The notes: generated by a model not told the origin, from the sequence alone. Counted from the stretch's first letter, positions 12,076-26,935 are shown. The stretch is 64,000 nucleotides of DNA from Homarus americanus (GCF_018991925.1 NW_024756914.1:3207848-3271847); one strand, 5' to 3'. Numbers and translations: made by a program.

Positions 12076-12649
12076 TCCATTTAACCATTCGCCTGATATA
12101 TGATATAAAGTATCCTAACTTCTACGTTCCGCCACGTTATCATCGCTGGAGTTTTACGTATTATGAGAGCCTTCCAGACCCCAACATTTCCGTTCAGATG
12201 GTGAGGAAGTAACAATCGTTCCAACTGTTAAATTCCATATCCTGGATTTTCACGTCTAGAAAACTCCGTAGTCAACCTTTTTTTTTTTTTTTTAGTTAAA
12301 CTCAAAGACAGATTCGTAAGCCGCTTTGAGATCCATGGCGAGATCCTCCAGAAGGGAAAAACATCAAAGATACTGGAGAATGGGTATTAGGATTTCCGAA
12401 GATTTCATTGTTGTTCAGAAATCCCTAGAGTAATCGAGAAATTCCAAGAATTCAAATTAGCTCAGAAATCACAAAGACGACTTTAGTTTTCTATCACTGT
12501 TTAGAGAGAGTGTAAGATATCTTTGACGAATCTCAGGAACTTTTAAGGAGACCTCGAGTCTTAAGGGGTATAATTTTTTACATTCTCTCTACGTTCTAGA
12601 AACTTTTAAAGCGTTTCTCTGACGGTCACCAGAACTCGATCCAGGTTCC
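12076..12649. other. Unique sequence, no gene seen
   Basis: Normal-complexity sequence with a 15-base T run near 12,280. I recognise no exon. Confidence 0.5.
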
Positions 12650-13638
12650 TAAGGTTTTGTCAACACTATCAAGGAGAATCTGACCATAAAATATTTTACC
12701 GTAGAAACATTTACTTTTCACTAAATTTTTCAAGGGTCACCAGACTTGACCTTCGTTCCTCTGACGTTAACGAGTGGTAGGTGACGTAGTGGTTTGTTTT
12801 GGGTTACAAGAAGTCAGCCCAAGAAGTGATTTTTTCCTGACTTTACTGACGGATTCATTTTGCGCGTGAGGGATATATTTTCAAGGTTGGATCAGCGAAT
12901 TAATTAATCACATTTGGCCATAGTTGTTTTGTCATGGTGATCAAGTTCCTTAAAATATAAATCGGACTTGCCTTGGGTTCTGTGTTCGAGTTTGTCAAAG
13001 CTCTTTAAGTGACAATCCATAGAATATTACAGTAGTAGTATCCGGTTAAAGTAGTACATCCTGTTAACGTACAGGGTTTTATATAACGCATTTTGTACGT
13101 TTAGCGAATACTAAATCAGAGGTTTCCAAACAGGTCGAAAAATCCTCCTCCTCCTTCATACACATTATTCCAAGAACCTCAAAAAAGAACATTTCACAAG
13201 ACGTCATCACACAGCTTCAGAAACATCAAATAAACTCCTTACTCAACGTCTGTACATCTCTCAGTCGACACCCAAACAACGACCTTGACTCAAAAATGTG
13301 AACTAATACCTGGGTGGATCATACGTCAGCCTCACCAATAGATAGCTGACTTTAGGCAACCCGGGGAGATTTTGACAGTCTCATATCCATATTAAAGACG
13401 CCCTTCACACACCTTCTGGAGCATGAACCACCTGGAACACTGACATCCTGGAACAATGGTCTCCTGGAACACTGTCCGCCTGTAACACTGTCATCCTGTA
13501 ACACTGACCACTGGAACACTGACTTATTGAAACACTGACAAACTGTTACATCTTTTACCATTCCAAACAAAATATTTATTATATATTCAACCCTATATAA
13601 CAAATGGACATACCCTGCATTTACGGAGACAGAGCGTG

Positions 13639-13684
<46 letters not shown>

Positions 13685-14593
13685 CTCAAACAGGGAGAGA
13701 GTTAAATGAAAAAGAGACAAAAATTCAGGCCCTATTCATAAAAACAACAACAAAAATACCTACACTAGCATGAATGACCATCGACTCACCTGTGTTCAAG
13801 AAGCTGGGTGGTGTGGTGGGTGGGGGAGTGAGTGGGTGGGTGGATGTGACGTATACAACTCGTGAATTACCTATACCTCGAGGCCGAGCAGAGACGACCA
13901 ATGACAGCAGCGGTGAATGAGAGAAGATACGAGAACTTTTAACTCCTTCGTACAGTACACGCCGAGACGATTATACCACCTGAGGACGATTACACCACCT
14001 GCGGACGATTAAACCACCCACAGCCACATGAGACACACGCCACAATGTAAAACACTGACGAGTCGACCAACACCGTCTACCACCAGAATGAGATAGATAA
14101 AAATAAGAATAGACAGACAGACAGACAGACAGACAGAGAGACACTATACACCAGGAGTATCAACAATTACTCCCTATCCACCCACCCCTCCCCCCCCCAC
14201 ACACACATACAGAGTAGAATGAAAAACGAAAAAAAAACCACCGTGTACCTGATCGTCTCGTGTCTCAAAACGAACTAATAGATACCAACGACCTTTAAGA
14301 GTGGAGTTGGTGACCTTTTAATAGTGAGGAGTGTCTCCAGGAGGACTGATCTTCTCGCTGTCTGCCTCCCGAGTCACCCAGGGAAGGCGCCAGATATCGA
14401 GAACCTGAATTACTTACTCGACAGCTAAAAAAGTTGTGAGGCTTTTAGTAATGGTGAGAATATTATACTTGTGCCCTAAGAGAACTGCCGGTAGACTTGT
14501 GGGTAAAGTGTAGGTATTGGAAAGTGGAAGGATACACGGACAGACAGTCAGACAGGAAGAGACGCAGACAGACAGACACACACACAGTCAGGC

Positions 14594-14628
<35 letters not shown>

Positions 14629-14920
14629 TTCGTAAAAACGAAGGCAGATAGATACTGGCATAAATAATTAAGAGCGCATTACAGTATAAAAGTCTACGGT
14701 CCCATCTTGCCACATTTCACTACATCACCGCCCACTACCATTACTCTCTCAACACACACACACACACACACGCGCGCGCACACACACCGTCGGGACTCTG
14801 GAGTAAAATTAAAGTGCAGGCCCGGAAGTATACCAATATTGATAAATAAATAAAAATAATTGCCTCTCAGAAGACTGATAATATTAATGTTAATAATAGT
14901 AAATATTTCAGACCCCCTTC

Positions 14921-15004
<84 letters not shown>

Positions 15005-15050
15005 TAGACAATTAAGCTTCACACTCAACGACTCCAACAAGCATAACCAA
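12650..15050. repeat. Tandem segmental repeat, copy 1 (A1-B1)
   Basis: First of three consecutive copies of a complex segment. The shared start TGTCAACACTATCAAG is at about 12,659 and the shared end is CATAACCAAG. It contains (GA)n at 13,641-13,682, a degenerate TGGAACACTGAC minisatellite at 13,420-13,530, two (GACA)n blocks and (AAT)n at about 14,922-15,004. Its left half differs at scattered positions from copies 2 and 3; its right half (from about 14,100) is essentially identical to copy 2. Periodic minus-strand open frames across the GA run and the CACTGAC repeats are not convincing genes. Confidence 0.95.
13788..13905 (-). promoter_or_regulatory. Possible minus-strand 5' exon with splice donor, copy 1
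   Basis: On the minus strand, a CCAAT box in ATTGGTCG orientation (about 13,900) is followed by about 100 bases ending in CACAG|GTGAGT, a perfect donor with exon end at 13,790. The same arrangement sits in the other two copies (exon ends 16,282 and 18,668) with AAAG|GTGAGT. No reading frame or acceptor was found, so a non-coding first exon is only a possibility. Confidence 0.25.
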
Positions 15051-17547
<2,497 letters not shown>

Positions 17548-19604
17548 GGTTATGCATAAGGTTCTGTCAACACTATCAAGAAGAATCTGACCATAAAATA
17601 TTTTACCGTAGAAACATTTACTTTTCACTAAATTTTTCAAGGGTCACCAGACTTGGCCTTCGTTCCTCTGACGTTAACGAGTGGTAGGTGACGTAGTGGT
17701 TTGTTTTGGGTTACAAGAAATCAGCCCAAGGAGTGATTTTTTCCTGAATTTACTGATGGATTAATTTTGTGCGTGAGGGATATATTTTCAAGGTTGGATC
17801 AGCGAATTAATTAATCACCTTTGACCATAGTTGTTTTGTCATGGTGATCAAGTTCCTTAAAATATAAATCGGACTTGCCTTGGGTTCTGTGTTCGAGTTT
17901 GTCAAAGCTCTTTAAGTGACAATCCATAGAATATTACAGTAGTAGTATCCGGTTAAAGTAGTACATCCTCTTAACGTACAGGGTTTTATATAACGCATTT
18001 TGTACGTTTAGCAAATACTAAATCAGATTTTTCTAAACAGGTCGAAAAATCCTCCTCCTCTTCCTCCTTCATACACATTACTCCAAGAACCTCAAAAAAG
18101 AACATTTCACAAGACGTCATCACAAAGCTTCACAAACATCAAATAAACTCCTTACTCAACGTCTGTACATCTCTCAGTCGACACCCAAACAACGACCTTG
18201 ACTCAAAAATATGAACTAATACCTGGGTGGATCATAGGTCAGCCTCACCAGTAGATAGCTGACTTTAGGCAACCCAGGGAGATTTTGACAGTCTCATATC
18301 CATATTAAAGACGCCCTTTACACACCTTCTGGAGCATGAACCACCTGGAACACTGACCTCCTGGAACAATGGTCTCCTGGAACACTGTCCGCCTGTAACA
18401 CTGTCATCCTGTAACACTGACCACTGGAACACTGACTTATTAAAACACTGACAAACTGTTACTTCTTTTACCATTCCAAACAAAATATTTATTATATATT
18501 CAACCCTATATAACAAATGGACATACCCTGCATTTACGGAGAGAGAGAGAGAGAGAGAGATACTCAAACAGGGAGACAGATAAATGAAAAAGAAACAAAA
18601 ATTCAGGCCCTATTCATAAAAACAACAACAAAAATACCTACACTAGCATGAACGACCATCGACTCACCTTTGTTCAAGAAGCTGGGTGGTGTGGTGGGTG
18701 GGGGAGTGAGTGGGTGGGTGATTGTGGCGTTACGTATACAACTCGTGAATTACCTATACCTCGAGGCCGAGCAGAGACGACCAATGACAGCAGCGGTGAA
18801 TGAGAGAAGATGCGAGAATTTTTAACTCCTTCGTACAGTACACGCCGAGACGATTATACCACCTGAGGACGATTACACCACCTGCGGACGATTAAACCAC
18901 CCACAGCCACATGAGACACACGCCACAATGTAAAACACTGACGAGCCGACCAACACCGTCTACCACCAGAATGAGATAGATAAAAATAAGAATAGACAGA
19001 CAGACAGACAGACAGAGAGACTATACACCAGGAGTATCAACAATTACTCCCTATCCACCCACCCCTCCCCCCCCCACACACACATACAGAGTAGAATGAA
19101 AAACGAAAAAAAAACCACCGTGTTCCTGATCGTCTCGTGTCTCAAAACGAACTAATAGATACCAACGACCTTTAAGAGTGGAGTTGGTGACCTTTTAATA
19201 GTGAGGAGTTGTCTCCAGGAGGACTGACCTCACTGTCTGCCTCCCGAGTCACCCAAGGAAGGCGCCAGATATCGAGAACCTGAATTACTTACGCGACAGC
19301 TGAAAAAGTTGTGAGGCTTTTAGTAATGGTGAGAATGTTATACTTGTGCCCTAAGAGAACTGCCGGTAGACTTGTGGGTAAAGTGTACGTATTGGAAAGT
19401 GGAAGGATACACAGACAGACAGTCAGACAGGAAGAGACGCAGACAGACAGACAGACAGACAGACAGATTCGTAAAAACGTAGGCAGATAGATACTGACAT
19501 AAATAATTAATAGGCTCTTTACAATATAAAAGTCTACGGTCCCATCTTGCCACATTTCACTACAACACCGCCCACTACAACACCGCCCACTACCATTACT
19601 CTCT

Positions 19605-19642
<38 letters not shown>

Positions 19643-20193
19643 TATTTATACGTCATCACGAATCAGAACCGCCCCTCTCACGGTAGAGTGTATTTTATAA
19701 CTTAAATGTAAAATTCATTTTATATATATATATAAATCACTGTAGGTGCGCGTGATCCAGGTATATGCTGATAACTACAATTCATACCAAGATAAATAAA
19801 TCAAAGTTTAGCGGACAGCAATATCACCTAAATGGCCCCCAGTGACACATGTATCAAACATTCTTTTAGTTGTAACTGATAAAATCTAAACGAGTGACGT
19901 AAACTGTGTCAACTATTAAAACTTACAAAATTAAACCGGACACATAATTCTTAACTTTCATATTTCTTACTTTTTGTTGAATCATAATTTGACGTTTGTT
20001 AGGACAAACCTTTCCTTGCTTTAAGTAATTTACTTACGTGAGTCATGGGTGAGTTAATGTCGGGACTCTGACGTAAAATTAAAGTGCAGGCCCGGAAGTG
20101 TACCAATATTGATAAATAAAAAAAAAGTAATTCCCTCTCAGAAGACTGATAATATTAATGTTAATAATAGTAAAGATTTCAGACCCCATCCAA

Positions 20194-20276
<83 letters not shown>

Positions 20277-20320
20277 AGACAATTAAGCTTCACACTCAAC
20301 GACTCCAACAAGCATAACCA
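17548..20320. repeat. Tandem segmental repeat, copy 3 (A2-B2)
   Basis: Third copy. The left half is nearly identical to copy 2, except that the GA tract is cut to about 22 bases (18,540-18,562) with loss of the adjacent GCGTGAGTA. The right half diverges after about 18,995 and holds about 400 bases (19,650-20,055) absent from copies 1 and 2, between the AC run and GTCGGGACTCTG. It ends with (AAT)n at 20,195-20,276. Confidence 0.95.
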
Positions 20321-20720
20321 AGCTGCCACATAATGTACTTAAGCTTTGTACTGAGAGGTTCAAACAAGCATAATCAGCTGCCCATTTATGCCCTTGGCCA
20401 GAATTTACTGTAGACAGCGCACAACAACTTTGGTAATTAAGGCAACTCGGTGTTTTCATTTCAATATAATCCTTAGGGAGAGAAGTCACAGAGGTTTGAC
20501 TGGAATTAATTAATTTAGTACGAACATTATCAATTAGAACTCTGTCTAGTGCTGCCAAACTCCAGAATGCCTGCCCAAGGCCTTGCACTGAGAGAGAGCC
20601 CCCACTTGATTGGCTTAAAACGGCTTTACGGGGGACCAATTGGACCAATCAGAGACTAAGTAACTTTGTAAACAAGCCATAGTTGCCGACTAGTGACTAA
20701 TTGAATAGTGACCTGTTTAA
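20321..20720. other. Unique sequence with paired CCAAT boxes
   Basis: A roughly 55-base echo of the end of the segmental repeat (AACAAGCATAA ... AGCTGCC) starts this stretch. TGATTGG at 20,607-20,613 and CCAATCA at 20,645-20,651 form an inverted CCAAT pair. A minus-strand open frame of 121 codons (20,283-20,648) has no recognisable domain and overlaps the repeat end, so I do not call it a gene. Confidence 0.45.
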
Positions 20721-20759
20721 TCCTTCTATGATTGGTGGTGAGACGTTACTGATGGGTGA

Positions 20760-21040
20760 TGGGGAATGGGGAGAGTGAGGGAGTGAGGGAGAGAGAGAGG
20801 GAGAGAGGCGAGAGAGTGAGAGATCAAAGGTATTAGAGATAAGGGAGAGATCAGGATGTGGCAATAATGTAGCGAAAATGACATTACTGGCAACAATGTC
20901 TGAGGACCTGTCTGTACCTGCGAAGTTATTGGAGGAGGAGGAGGTGGGGGAGGTAATTGTGGTGACGGTGATGGTGGTGATGGTAGTGATGGTGGTGGTG
21001 ACGGTGATAGTGAGAATGATGGTGACAGTGATGATGCACG
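20760..21040. repeat. Purine tract and (GGTGAT)n-like repeat
   Basis: GAGAGAGGGAGAG-type purines at about 20,765-20,840, and GGTGATGGTGGTGA-type imperfect trinucleotides at about 20,930-21,030. Confidence 0.85.
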
Positions 21041-21539
21041 GTAGCGTTCCAAACAGTAAAAAAAAAACTACAATCATGGTTTTAGTAATGGTAGGTAAAC
21101 GGTAATGAATGCCGATGAAGATAATGGTAACCACGATGGCAACAGAGACACAACAGAATAAACGGCGCTGTAACGGGAATTGTCATACTAACAGTTAAAC
21201 GGTTGTTGGATTCACAGGATCATAATCTACCATTCATATGACCGCCATTCACGCCCCAATATTCCCACGCCCCGACAGTTGGGGTGAGGGTTATATTACA
21301 CTACAGGGTCCCTTTCTCCATCTACTCTCTCTAGAAGATGGGAGAGGAAACTTCTTCTTCTTCTTCTTCTTCTTCATCTTCTATTCTCAAAGGTCTTCGT
21401 CTCTGCCTTCGTCTTCGTCACCGTCGCGTTTCTCTGTCTTTAGCCTGTCTCTTCAGCTAAATGTTTTACTTGTGTTTCTCAACCCCGTCTTAACTTCTGT
21501 CTTCGTCTTGATCTCCTTCCTTTGATCACCTCATTCCTG

Positions 21540-23600
21540 GCTCTTTTGATCGCTTCCTCCTCCTCTTGTTTCTCCTCCTCCTCCTGCTCTTCCTCTTACT
21601 GCTCCTCCTCTTCTTCCTAATCCTCTTCCTACCAATCCATCGTAAGCTCTGTCTCTATCTCATCATATTGCTTATAAATGTTACTCCACCTTCTACCTCT
21701 CATAACATCATCTCTCAACCTGTTCCTGAGAGACATCTCCAACACCCACCCTAACATCCCCACCTCTGTTCTCTCCATTGTCTTCCCCTACTTTCTCAAT
21801 GTCCATGTTTCTCCTCCCAACATAAACATGGGACAATCTACTGTGTTGAACATCTTCCTTACTACCCTCTTAGCATCCTTCTGTTATATACCTTTTTTTA
21901 TACCTTGATAATCCCGCCCTCACCTTATCCTCTCTCTCTGCTTTCAACACACATCCCACGTGCTTAAACCTGCGTTAGCTCTTAATTTCTCTCCTATCCA
22001 CAACCCTGATCACATCCCTTCCCGTCTTCCAACACACCATAACTTCTCTCTTGTCAATATTTACTGTCACCCCTTGGCTCTTTAAGACTCTCCTGCCACA
22101 GCAACACTCTTCTCTCTAGTTCCTCCTCCGCTTCTGTTGTCACGACGAGATCACCCACAAGCCACCAGTCCCAGAGGTTCTTACTCAGTACATACATTAC
22201 GAACCTTGACGTAGACCAACTCTCACGTCATATTGTTGTGAGTCTCAATATACAGTTCTTATTCAAGTTTTAAACCTTCATACGTCCCCTCTACCGTCGT
22301 AACCATTTTTTTGCACCCGCTTCTTCCTCAGGCACTAGTACGCCTTCTCCAAATCTATAAACACATAATACAGTTTTCCTTTAACCTCTAAAATCTTCTC
22401 CTGGATTTGCCACATAACGTAGACACCAGCCACTGCCCCCTTCCCTCTTATGAACTCACATCCCACATGTCATCAGAGTTCAGTATCTCCCTCAACCACT
22501 ACCCGCTTCACTGCCTTAATAAAATACACCAACAACTTTAGTCACTCCTGAAGTTTCATTTCACCCTTGTGAGTGTATATTGACACTTACACTTTCCTTT
22601 CAGTCCTTCAGTAACTCCTCACCTCTCTACACTTCCCGTAACATATCCAGCAGCCATTCCACACCTTTATCCCCCAACGACTTCATCACCTCCACTGCTG
22701 CTACTTCCGATGGTCCACAATTCTTCCCTCTCTTCACCCTATCAAGAGCCATCCTCACTCCCTCCCCCTCCCCCTCCTCCTCCTCCTCCTCCTGGATATC
22801 CATCACTGGTCCCTCTGGTGACATAGTTTTTGAAATTGCTCGTCTCCCGTCTTCCTTGTTCGGTAGTCTTTCAAAATACTCTTTCCACTTACTTTTTTAA
22901 TGAGATCTTTCCCGTATAAGTGTTCCAATTATCATGTCACACTACAGTTACTAATAGGTCCAACTTTTCATGTTTCTCTTCTGCAACACTCTATATGGCC
23001 TGCAACACTTTTCCTCTGTTGTCTCAAGTTGTCCAGCCTCAACACCTCGCTCTACCCACCGCTCACTTCGCTTCTCTACTAACCGCTTCGTATCCCTCTT
23101 CTTCTCGACTATCTGTTGTTTTCCTCCACTTAAACGGTTTTTTACTCCTCCTCTCAATCACACTTCACAACTCCACATTTCATCACCAGGTTTCTTTTCC
23201 TCCTGTGGCTTCCCTCCTCTGGTTCTTCCTCACGTCTCTCTTGTCTATGTCAGTGTTTTCTTGATTTCGTTTCATTTTCCATCAACTTGTTCATTCCCCT
23301 GCAGCTCAACCGTTGGACTGTCTCTCTCTAGACTCTGTGCCTCCCTCAGCCTCTCGTTAACCATCATCATAACCAGTCATCCATATTGACCCACAACATC
23401 TTCGTCTGGTATAAGCTTACAGTTACCACACGTTTCCTATCACTCTCTCTCACCCAAGTGTAATCCATCTGGCTGCTCTTCCCCCTTCACTCTTGTAAGT
23501 CAACAACTGTTCTTCATTCTTCCTTAGTTCAGTATTTACACAGAAGGGATCCAAGCTGTGAGCTATTTGCAATACGTTATACCTGTCTTGAATGTCTCCT
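21540..23600 (-). pseudogene. Decayed non-LTR (LINE) retrotransposon, endonuclease tail plus reverse transcriptase
   Basis: A LINE coding region reads in order on the minus strand but is split over several frames with many stops. Recognisable pieces, 5' to 3' on that strand: the end of an apurinic endonuclease domain (LLTYKSEGGRAARW at about 23,455-23,510; CKLIPDEDVVGQYG then a stop at about 23,378-23,425); a linker with WVERGVEAGQLETTEE (about 23,020-23,070); KWKEYFERLPN (about 22,858-22,890); the reverse-transcriptase entry motif ALDRVKRGKNCGPSEV (about 22,695-22,755); YYVFIDLEKAY then a stop (about 22,336-22,372); the catalytic strand, where the usual ADD is degraded to VGD, followed by LVVTTEAEEELERRVLLWQE (about 22,091-22,152); and the C-terminal GGETWTLRK then a stop (about 21,791-21,825), with RTEVGMLGWVLEMSLRNRLR after it. 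The active site is lost, so it cannot be autonomous. The clade is not assignable by eye. Ends are approximate; no poly(A) tail or target-site duplication was identified. Confidence 0.85.
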
Positions 23601-23937
23601 ACAACCTTTACAATAAATAAAACCTTACCTTAAAATAATATGAAAATCACAACTATAAATACAGAAACTGACACAGGATATATAAGAAAAAAAATAGAAA
23701 AAAGTGAAGATGAATAACAGGAAACAAATTTCTCATTGATAAAAAATAAATACGATTTTTTAACATTCTCGAAAAGATTCACAAATGTTATCAAATACTC
23801 GGCCGTTCACCTTTTCCTCAGCCTTGTCGCGCACCTGAAGTGATTTAGACAGAAACATTCTCATATCATTAATAAAGGAAAACCGAAGCCCTGAACTATG
23901 TCCCATTGAGAATCGAAGCCTTGAAAACTGAACCAAT

Positions 23938-24178
23938 AAACCTAACCTAACCCAGTCTAGTCCAGTCTTAGCGAACCTAACCCTGTCTAACCTAACCTAA
24001 CCTAACCCTGTCTAACCTAACCTAACCTAACCCAGTCTAACCTAACCTAACCTAACCCTGTCTAACCTAACCTAACCCTGTCTAACCTAACCTAACCTAA
24101 CCCTGTCTAACCTAACCTAACCTAACCCTGTCTAACCTAACCTAACCTAACCCTGTCTAACCTAACCTAACCTTCACT
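23938..24178. repeat. Interstitial telomere-like (CCTAA)n array with higher-order unit
   Basis: CCTAA pentamers, the complement of the arthropod telomere repeat TTAGG, alternate with a CCCTGTCTAA variant. The result is a higher-order period of about 25 bp, CCCTGTCTAA plus three CCTAA, repeated about eight times. Confidence 0.93.
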
Positions 24179-24689
24179 TCTACAATGACCTTCACTTAGT
24201 CTTAAACACTGACCTTCACTTAAGACAAAGACATCCATTTATGCAATGACTTTCACTTGAAGAGAAAGAAAGAAAGAATCATACAGAAATAGACAAAAGA
24301 AAAGATGGCCTCCACGACACGGGTGCGACAAAGGACGTGGTTAATGCAGCTCCCGAGTTTCATCATCAGAATCTGAGTCGAGTCGCTGGAGCGCAGTTGG
24401 ATATATTTGCATATGAAAGTAGTGAAAAAAAATGATTATGAAAATATGAAAAATACCTCGATTTTTATACACGACTTAATAAAGAGATGACATCGTTACG
24501 GTGTTTCACTTTTTTTCTCATTTAAATGGGGATGTCGGAAACGCTATCACTTATCCAATTGTCTTCTTGCATTTTTAAAAACTTACAACGGAGAAATATT
24601 CTTAAGAGGCAGGAATGTAAAAGACAACTTTCAAAATAAACTCGAAAATAAGTCAGAAACAAAAGAGTAATAACGGTCGTGTTCCCGCG

Positions 24690-24800
24690 AGGATAGGTTT
24701 GAAATGTTCAATCTTCCCGCCATGCTTCCTGATTGGCTCAGCTGCTGGGCGCGGCCAGCCAATCAGCGCCAAGGGTTCCCAGTGGAGTCGCTTCCATTAT
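24690..24800. promoter_or_regulatory. GC-rich promoter-like patch with inverted CCAAT pair
   Basis: A CG-containing patch in AT-rich surroundings has TTCCCGCC (E2F-like), then TGATTGGCT at 24,730-24,738 and its exact reverse complement AGCCAATCA at 24,757-24,765 around a GGGCGCGGCC core. This resembles paired NF-Y sites. Downstream, an ATG at 24,884 opens 92 codons with no recognised domain. Whether it promotes transcription is unknown. Confidence 0.4.
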
Positions 24801-25154
24801 TTTTGTGATTCTCGGCTGACCGCAGGGGTGTCGGGGGCAATTTGAATGGGCAAGGGGCAATCTGTTGGAGGCCGTGGGCAGTAATGGGGGATTCTAGCAT
24901 TAGGTTAGGAAGAATAACGAGTCAAAGGTACATGAAACACTGGAATGTAAAAGACGTAAAAGAAAAATTTTCACATTTAAACCCACCCAAAAAACCTGGA
25001 GGGAGATTGAAGGTTAAATTAGACAAAATGGCTGGAACTCACGGGGACACTCGAGAGGTTAATGGATACACATTGACTACAAATATCTGGATAATTGGTT
25101 ATAAAATAGACTCAAAAAGTGAAATATTTGGACTAGTGACTATGGCAATCCTTA

Positions 25155-25395
25155 CTTGACAACCCACCCCCCAACCCACCACCGCCCCACCCCATTTCAC
25201 TCCACCTAACCTAATCCTAACCCACCACAACCCCACGTAAACCACTACCACCCCATCTCTCCTTATCCCAACGGCATCCCAGCCCACCTCATACCCACCG
25301 CACCTAACCCCAACTTCAGATAACCACATTCCACCCCAGCCCACCCTACCCCACCTCATCCCCACCGCAACCCACCCCTACCTCACAAGCCTTCA
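25155..25395. repeat. C-rich degenerate repeat (CCCACCCCA-type)
   Basis: About 240 bases of CCCACC, CCCCACCTCA and CCTAACCC words on the plus strand, with very little G. Confidence 0.8.
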
Positions 25396-25464
25396 ACACA
25401 AAAAAACAATTGTTCCCTCAACTCCAAAACGTTCCGAGAATAGTAAAGATTTTTCATTTATTGG

Positions 25465-25465
<1 letters not shown>

Positions 25466-25528
<63 letters not shown>
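25466..25528. repeat. (CT)n microsatellite
   Basis: 63-base perfect CT run. Confidence 0.98.
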
Positions 25529-25532
<4 letters not shown>

Positions 25533-25739
25533 CTTTCCCGTGATTTATGGCTGTGTGGATATATAGCAAAGTGGATAGTTAAGTGGATATTTACCAATCC
25601 GGTCACTTTGACAATCGGTATGAAACTTCCAGTGTCCATCATGTTGAAATTCCAGGACATCTGACCTTCCAGTTACTCGACCCGGAGCATAACTTGACGA
25701 GGCAGGTCACGAAGACGTTCGGCCTCCTGGGACTCAAGT

Positions 25740-25975
25740 AGAGGGGAAGGGGGAGGAGTAGGAGAAGGGAGAAGAGGTGAGAAGGAGAAGAGGTAGGAGG
25801 AGGAGAAGGGAGAAGAGGTGAGAAGGAGAAGAGGTAGGAGGAGGAGAAGGGAGAAGAGGTGGGAGGATGAGAAGGGAGAAGAGGTGGGAGGAGGAGGAGG
25901 AGAAAGGAGGGAGAGGGTAGGAGGAGGTGAAGGTAAGGTGAGAGGAAGAAGGAGAAAGGGAAGGAGGTGAGGGTA
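25740..25975. repeat. Polypurine minisatellite (GGAGGAGAAGGGAGAAGAGGT-type)
   Basis: About eight units of 24-36 bp ending in GAGAAGAGGTG or GAGAAGAGGTAGGAGG. Strong A/G strand bias throughout. Confidence 0.9.
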
Positions 25976-26043
25976 AGAAGAGCTCCTCCAATCAATCCTT
26001 AGCAGATGATAGAGCACGTCGGCCTACCTCAGCACCCTCGTTG

Positions 26044-26099
26044 TCATGGTAACGTGGGGAACATCCAGGTAACCATGGTAACGAGGGGAACATCCAGGT
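26044..26099. promoter_or_regulatory. Duplicated segment with RFX X-box
   Basis: A unit of about 29 bp (CATGGTAACGNGGGGAACATCCAGGTA) occurs twice in tandem. At 26,069-26,082 the junction makes GTAACCATGGTAAC, which fits the RFX X-box consensus (GTNRCC, spacer, RGYAAC) and is perfectly palindromic. No gene start is recognised beside it. Confidence 0.45.
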
Positions 26100-26189
26100 A
26101 GTGTGTGGAACATGTGAGGGGAGAATTGTTCTGGTTACGGATTAGGTCGAATTGGCCGATTAGAATACATCAAATTAATCGTTCTTTAC

Positions 26190-26190
<1 letters not shown>

Positions 26191-26252
<62 letters not shown>

Positions 26253-26286
26253 CCCCTCTCTCTCTCCCTCATCCTTCATAAAGCTC

Positions 26287-26320
<34 letters not shown>
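26191..26320. repeat. (CT)n and (CA)n microsatellites
   Basis: (CT)n at about 26,191-26,272 with a short C6 interruption, then (CA)n at about 26,288-26,320. Confidence 0.97.
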
Positions 26321-26322
<2 letters not shown>

Positions 26323-26429
26323 TGATAAGCACCATCCGTTTTTCCGATATTTCTCGACATTTTGCTCTTGAAAAATTATGCAAATTAGTTCAACCAACAC
26401 CAGGTTATTAAGCAAGCAAATTACACCGA

Positions 26430-26750
26430 TTACCCGATCACACTTTTCCGATAACCGTTAAAGAGATTTCGGATACCGATCGAGTGTATGAAAATTGTGA
26501 AAAATTTTCCGATATTAAAAACCTTCCCGATAACAATACCAAGATCAAAAATGGCCCAATAAGAGATCAAAGCTCTTTTCCGATACCCAGAACGACTCTT
26601 TCCCGATAACATGATTAAATCTTTCCCGACATCGACATCAAGTTCAAACGTCAACACTCACTCGATGCCGATACCATAGTCAACACTTTCCCGATACCAA
26701 AACCATCCCTTTCCCGATATCGCCCATGAGATCAGCGCTTATCCGATGTC
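26430..26750. repeat. Word-biased region (TTTCCCGATA / CCGATACC)
   Basis: CCGATA and TTCCGAT words occur over a dozen times at irregular spacing of 15-40 bases. It reads as a decayed minisatellite. Confidence 0.7.
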
Positions 26751-26764
26751 GTCATACAGTAGGT

Positions 26765-26935
26765 TTAGACATTAAGTTTGTCGTGTCATAACCTCACAAC
26801 ACAAGAAGAGTTAACTGTGTCGTAAGCTCACAACATAGCAAGAGTTAGTCGTGTCTTAAGCTTACAACACAGTAATAGTGAACTGTGTCTTAAGCCCACA
26901 ACACAGCAAGAGATAGCTGTGTCTTAAGCTCACAC
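26765..26935. repeat. About 40 bp minisatellite, 5 degenerate copies
   Basis: Units built on GTGTCTTAAGCTCACAACA and CAGCAAGAG recur about five times with substitutions. Confidence 0.85.

Noticed and set aside
20283..20648. 121-codon minus-strand ORF of normal composition
   Set aside because: Begins without a good start context, overlaps the end of the segmental repeat, and shows no domain; kept only as a note in the local feature.
24842..25159. 105-codon plus-strand frame after the CCAAT patch
   Set aside because: The first codon is TTG; from the first ATG (24,884) about 92 codons remain, with no recognised domain. Evidence is too weak for a gene call without transcripts.
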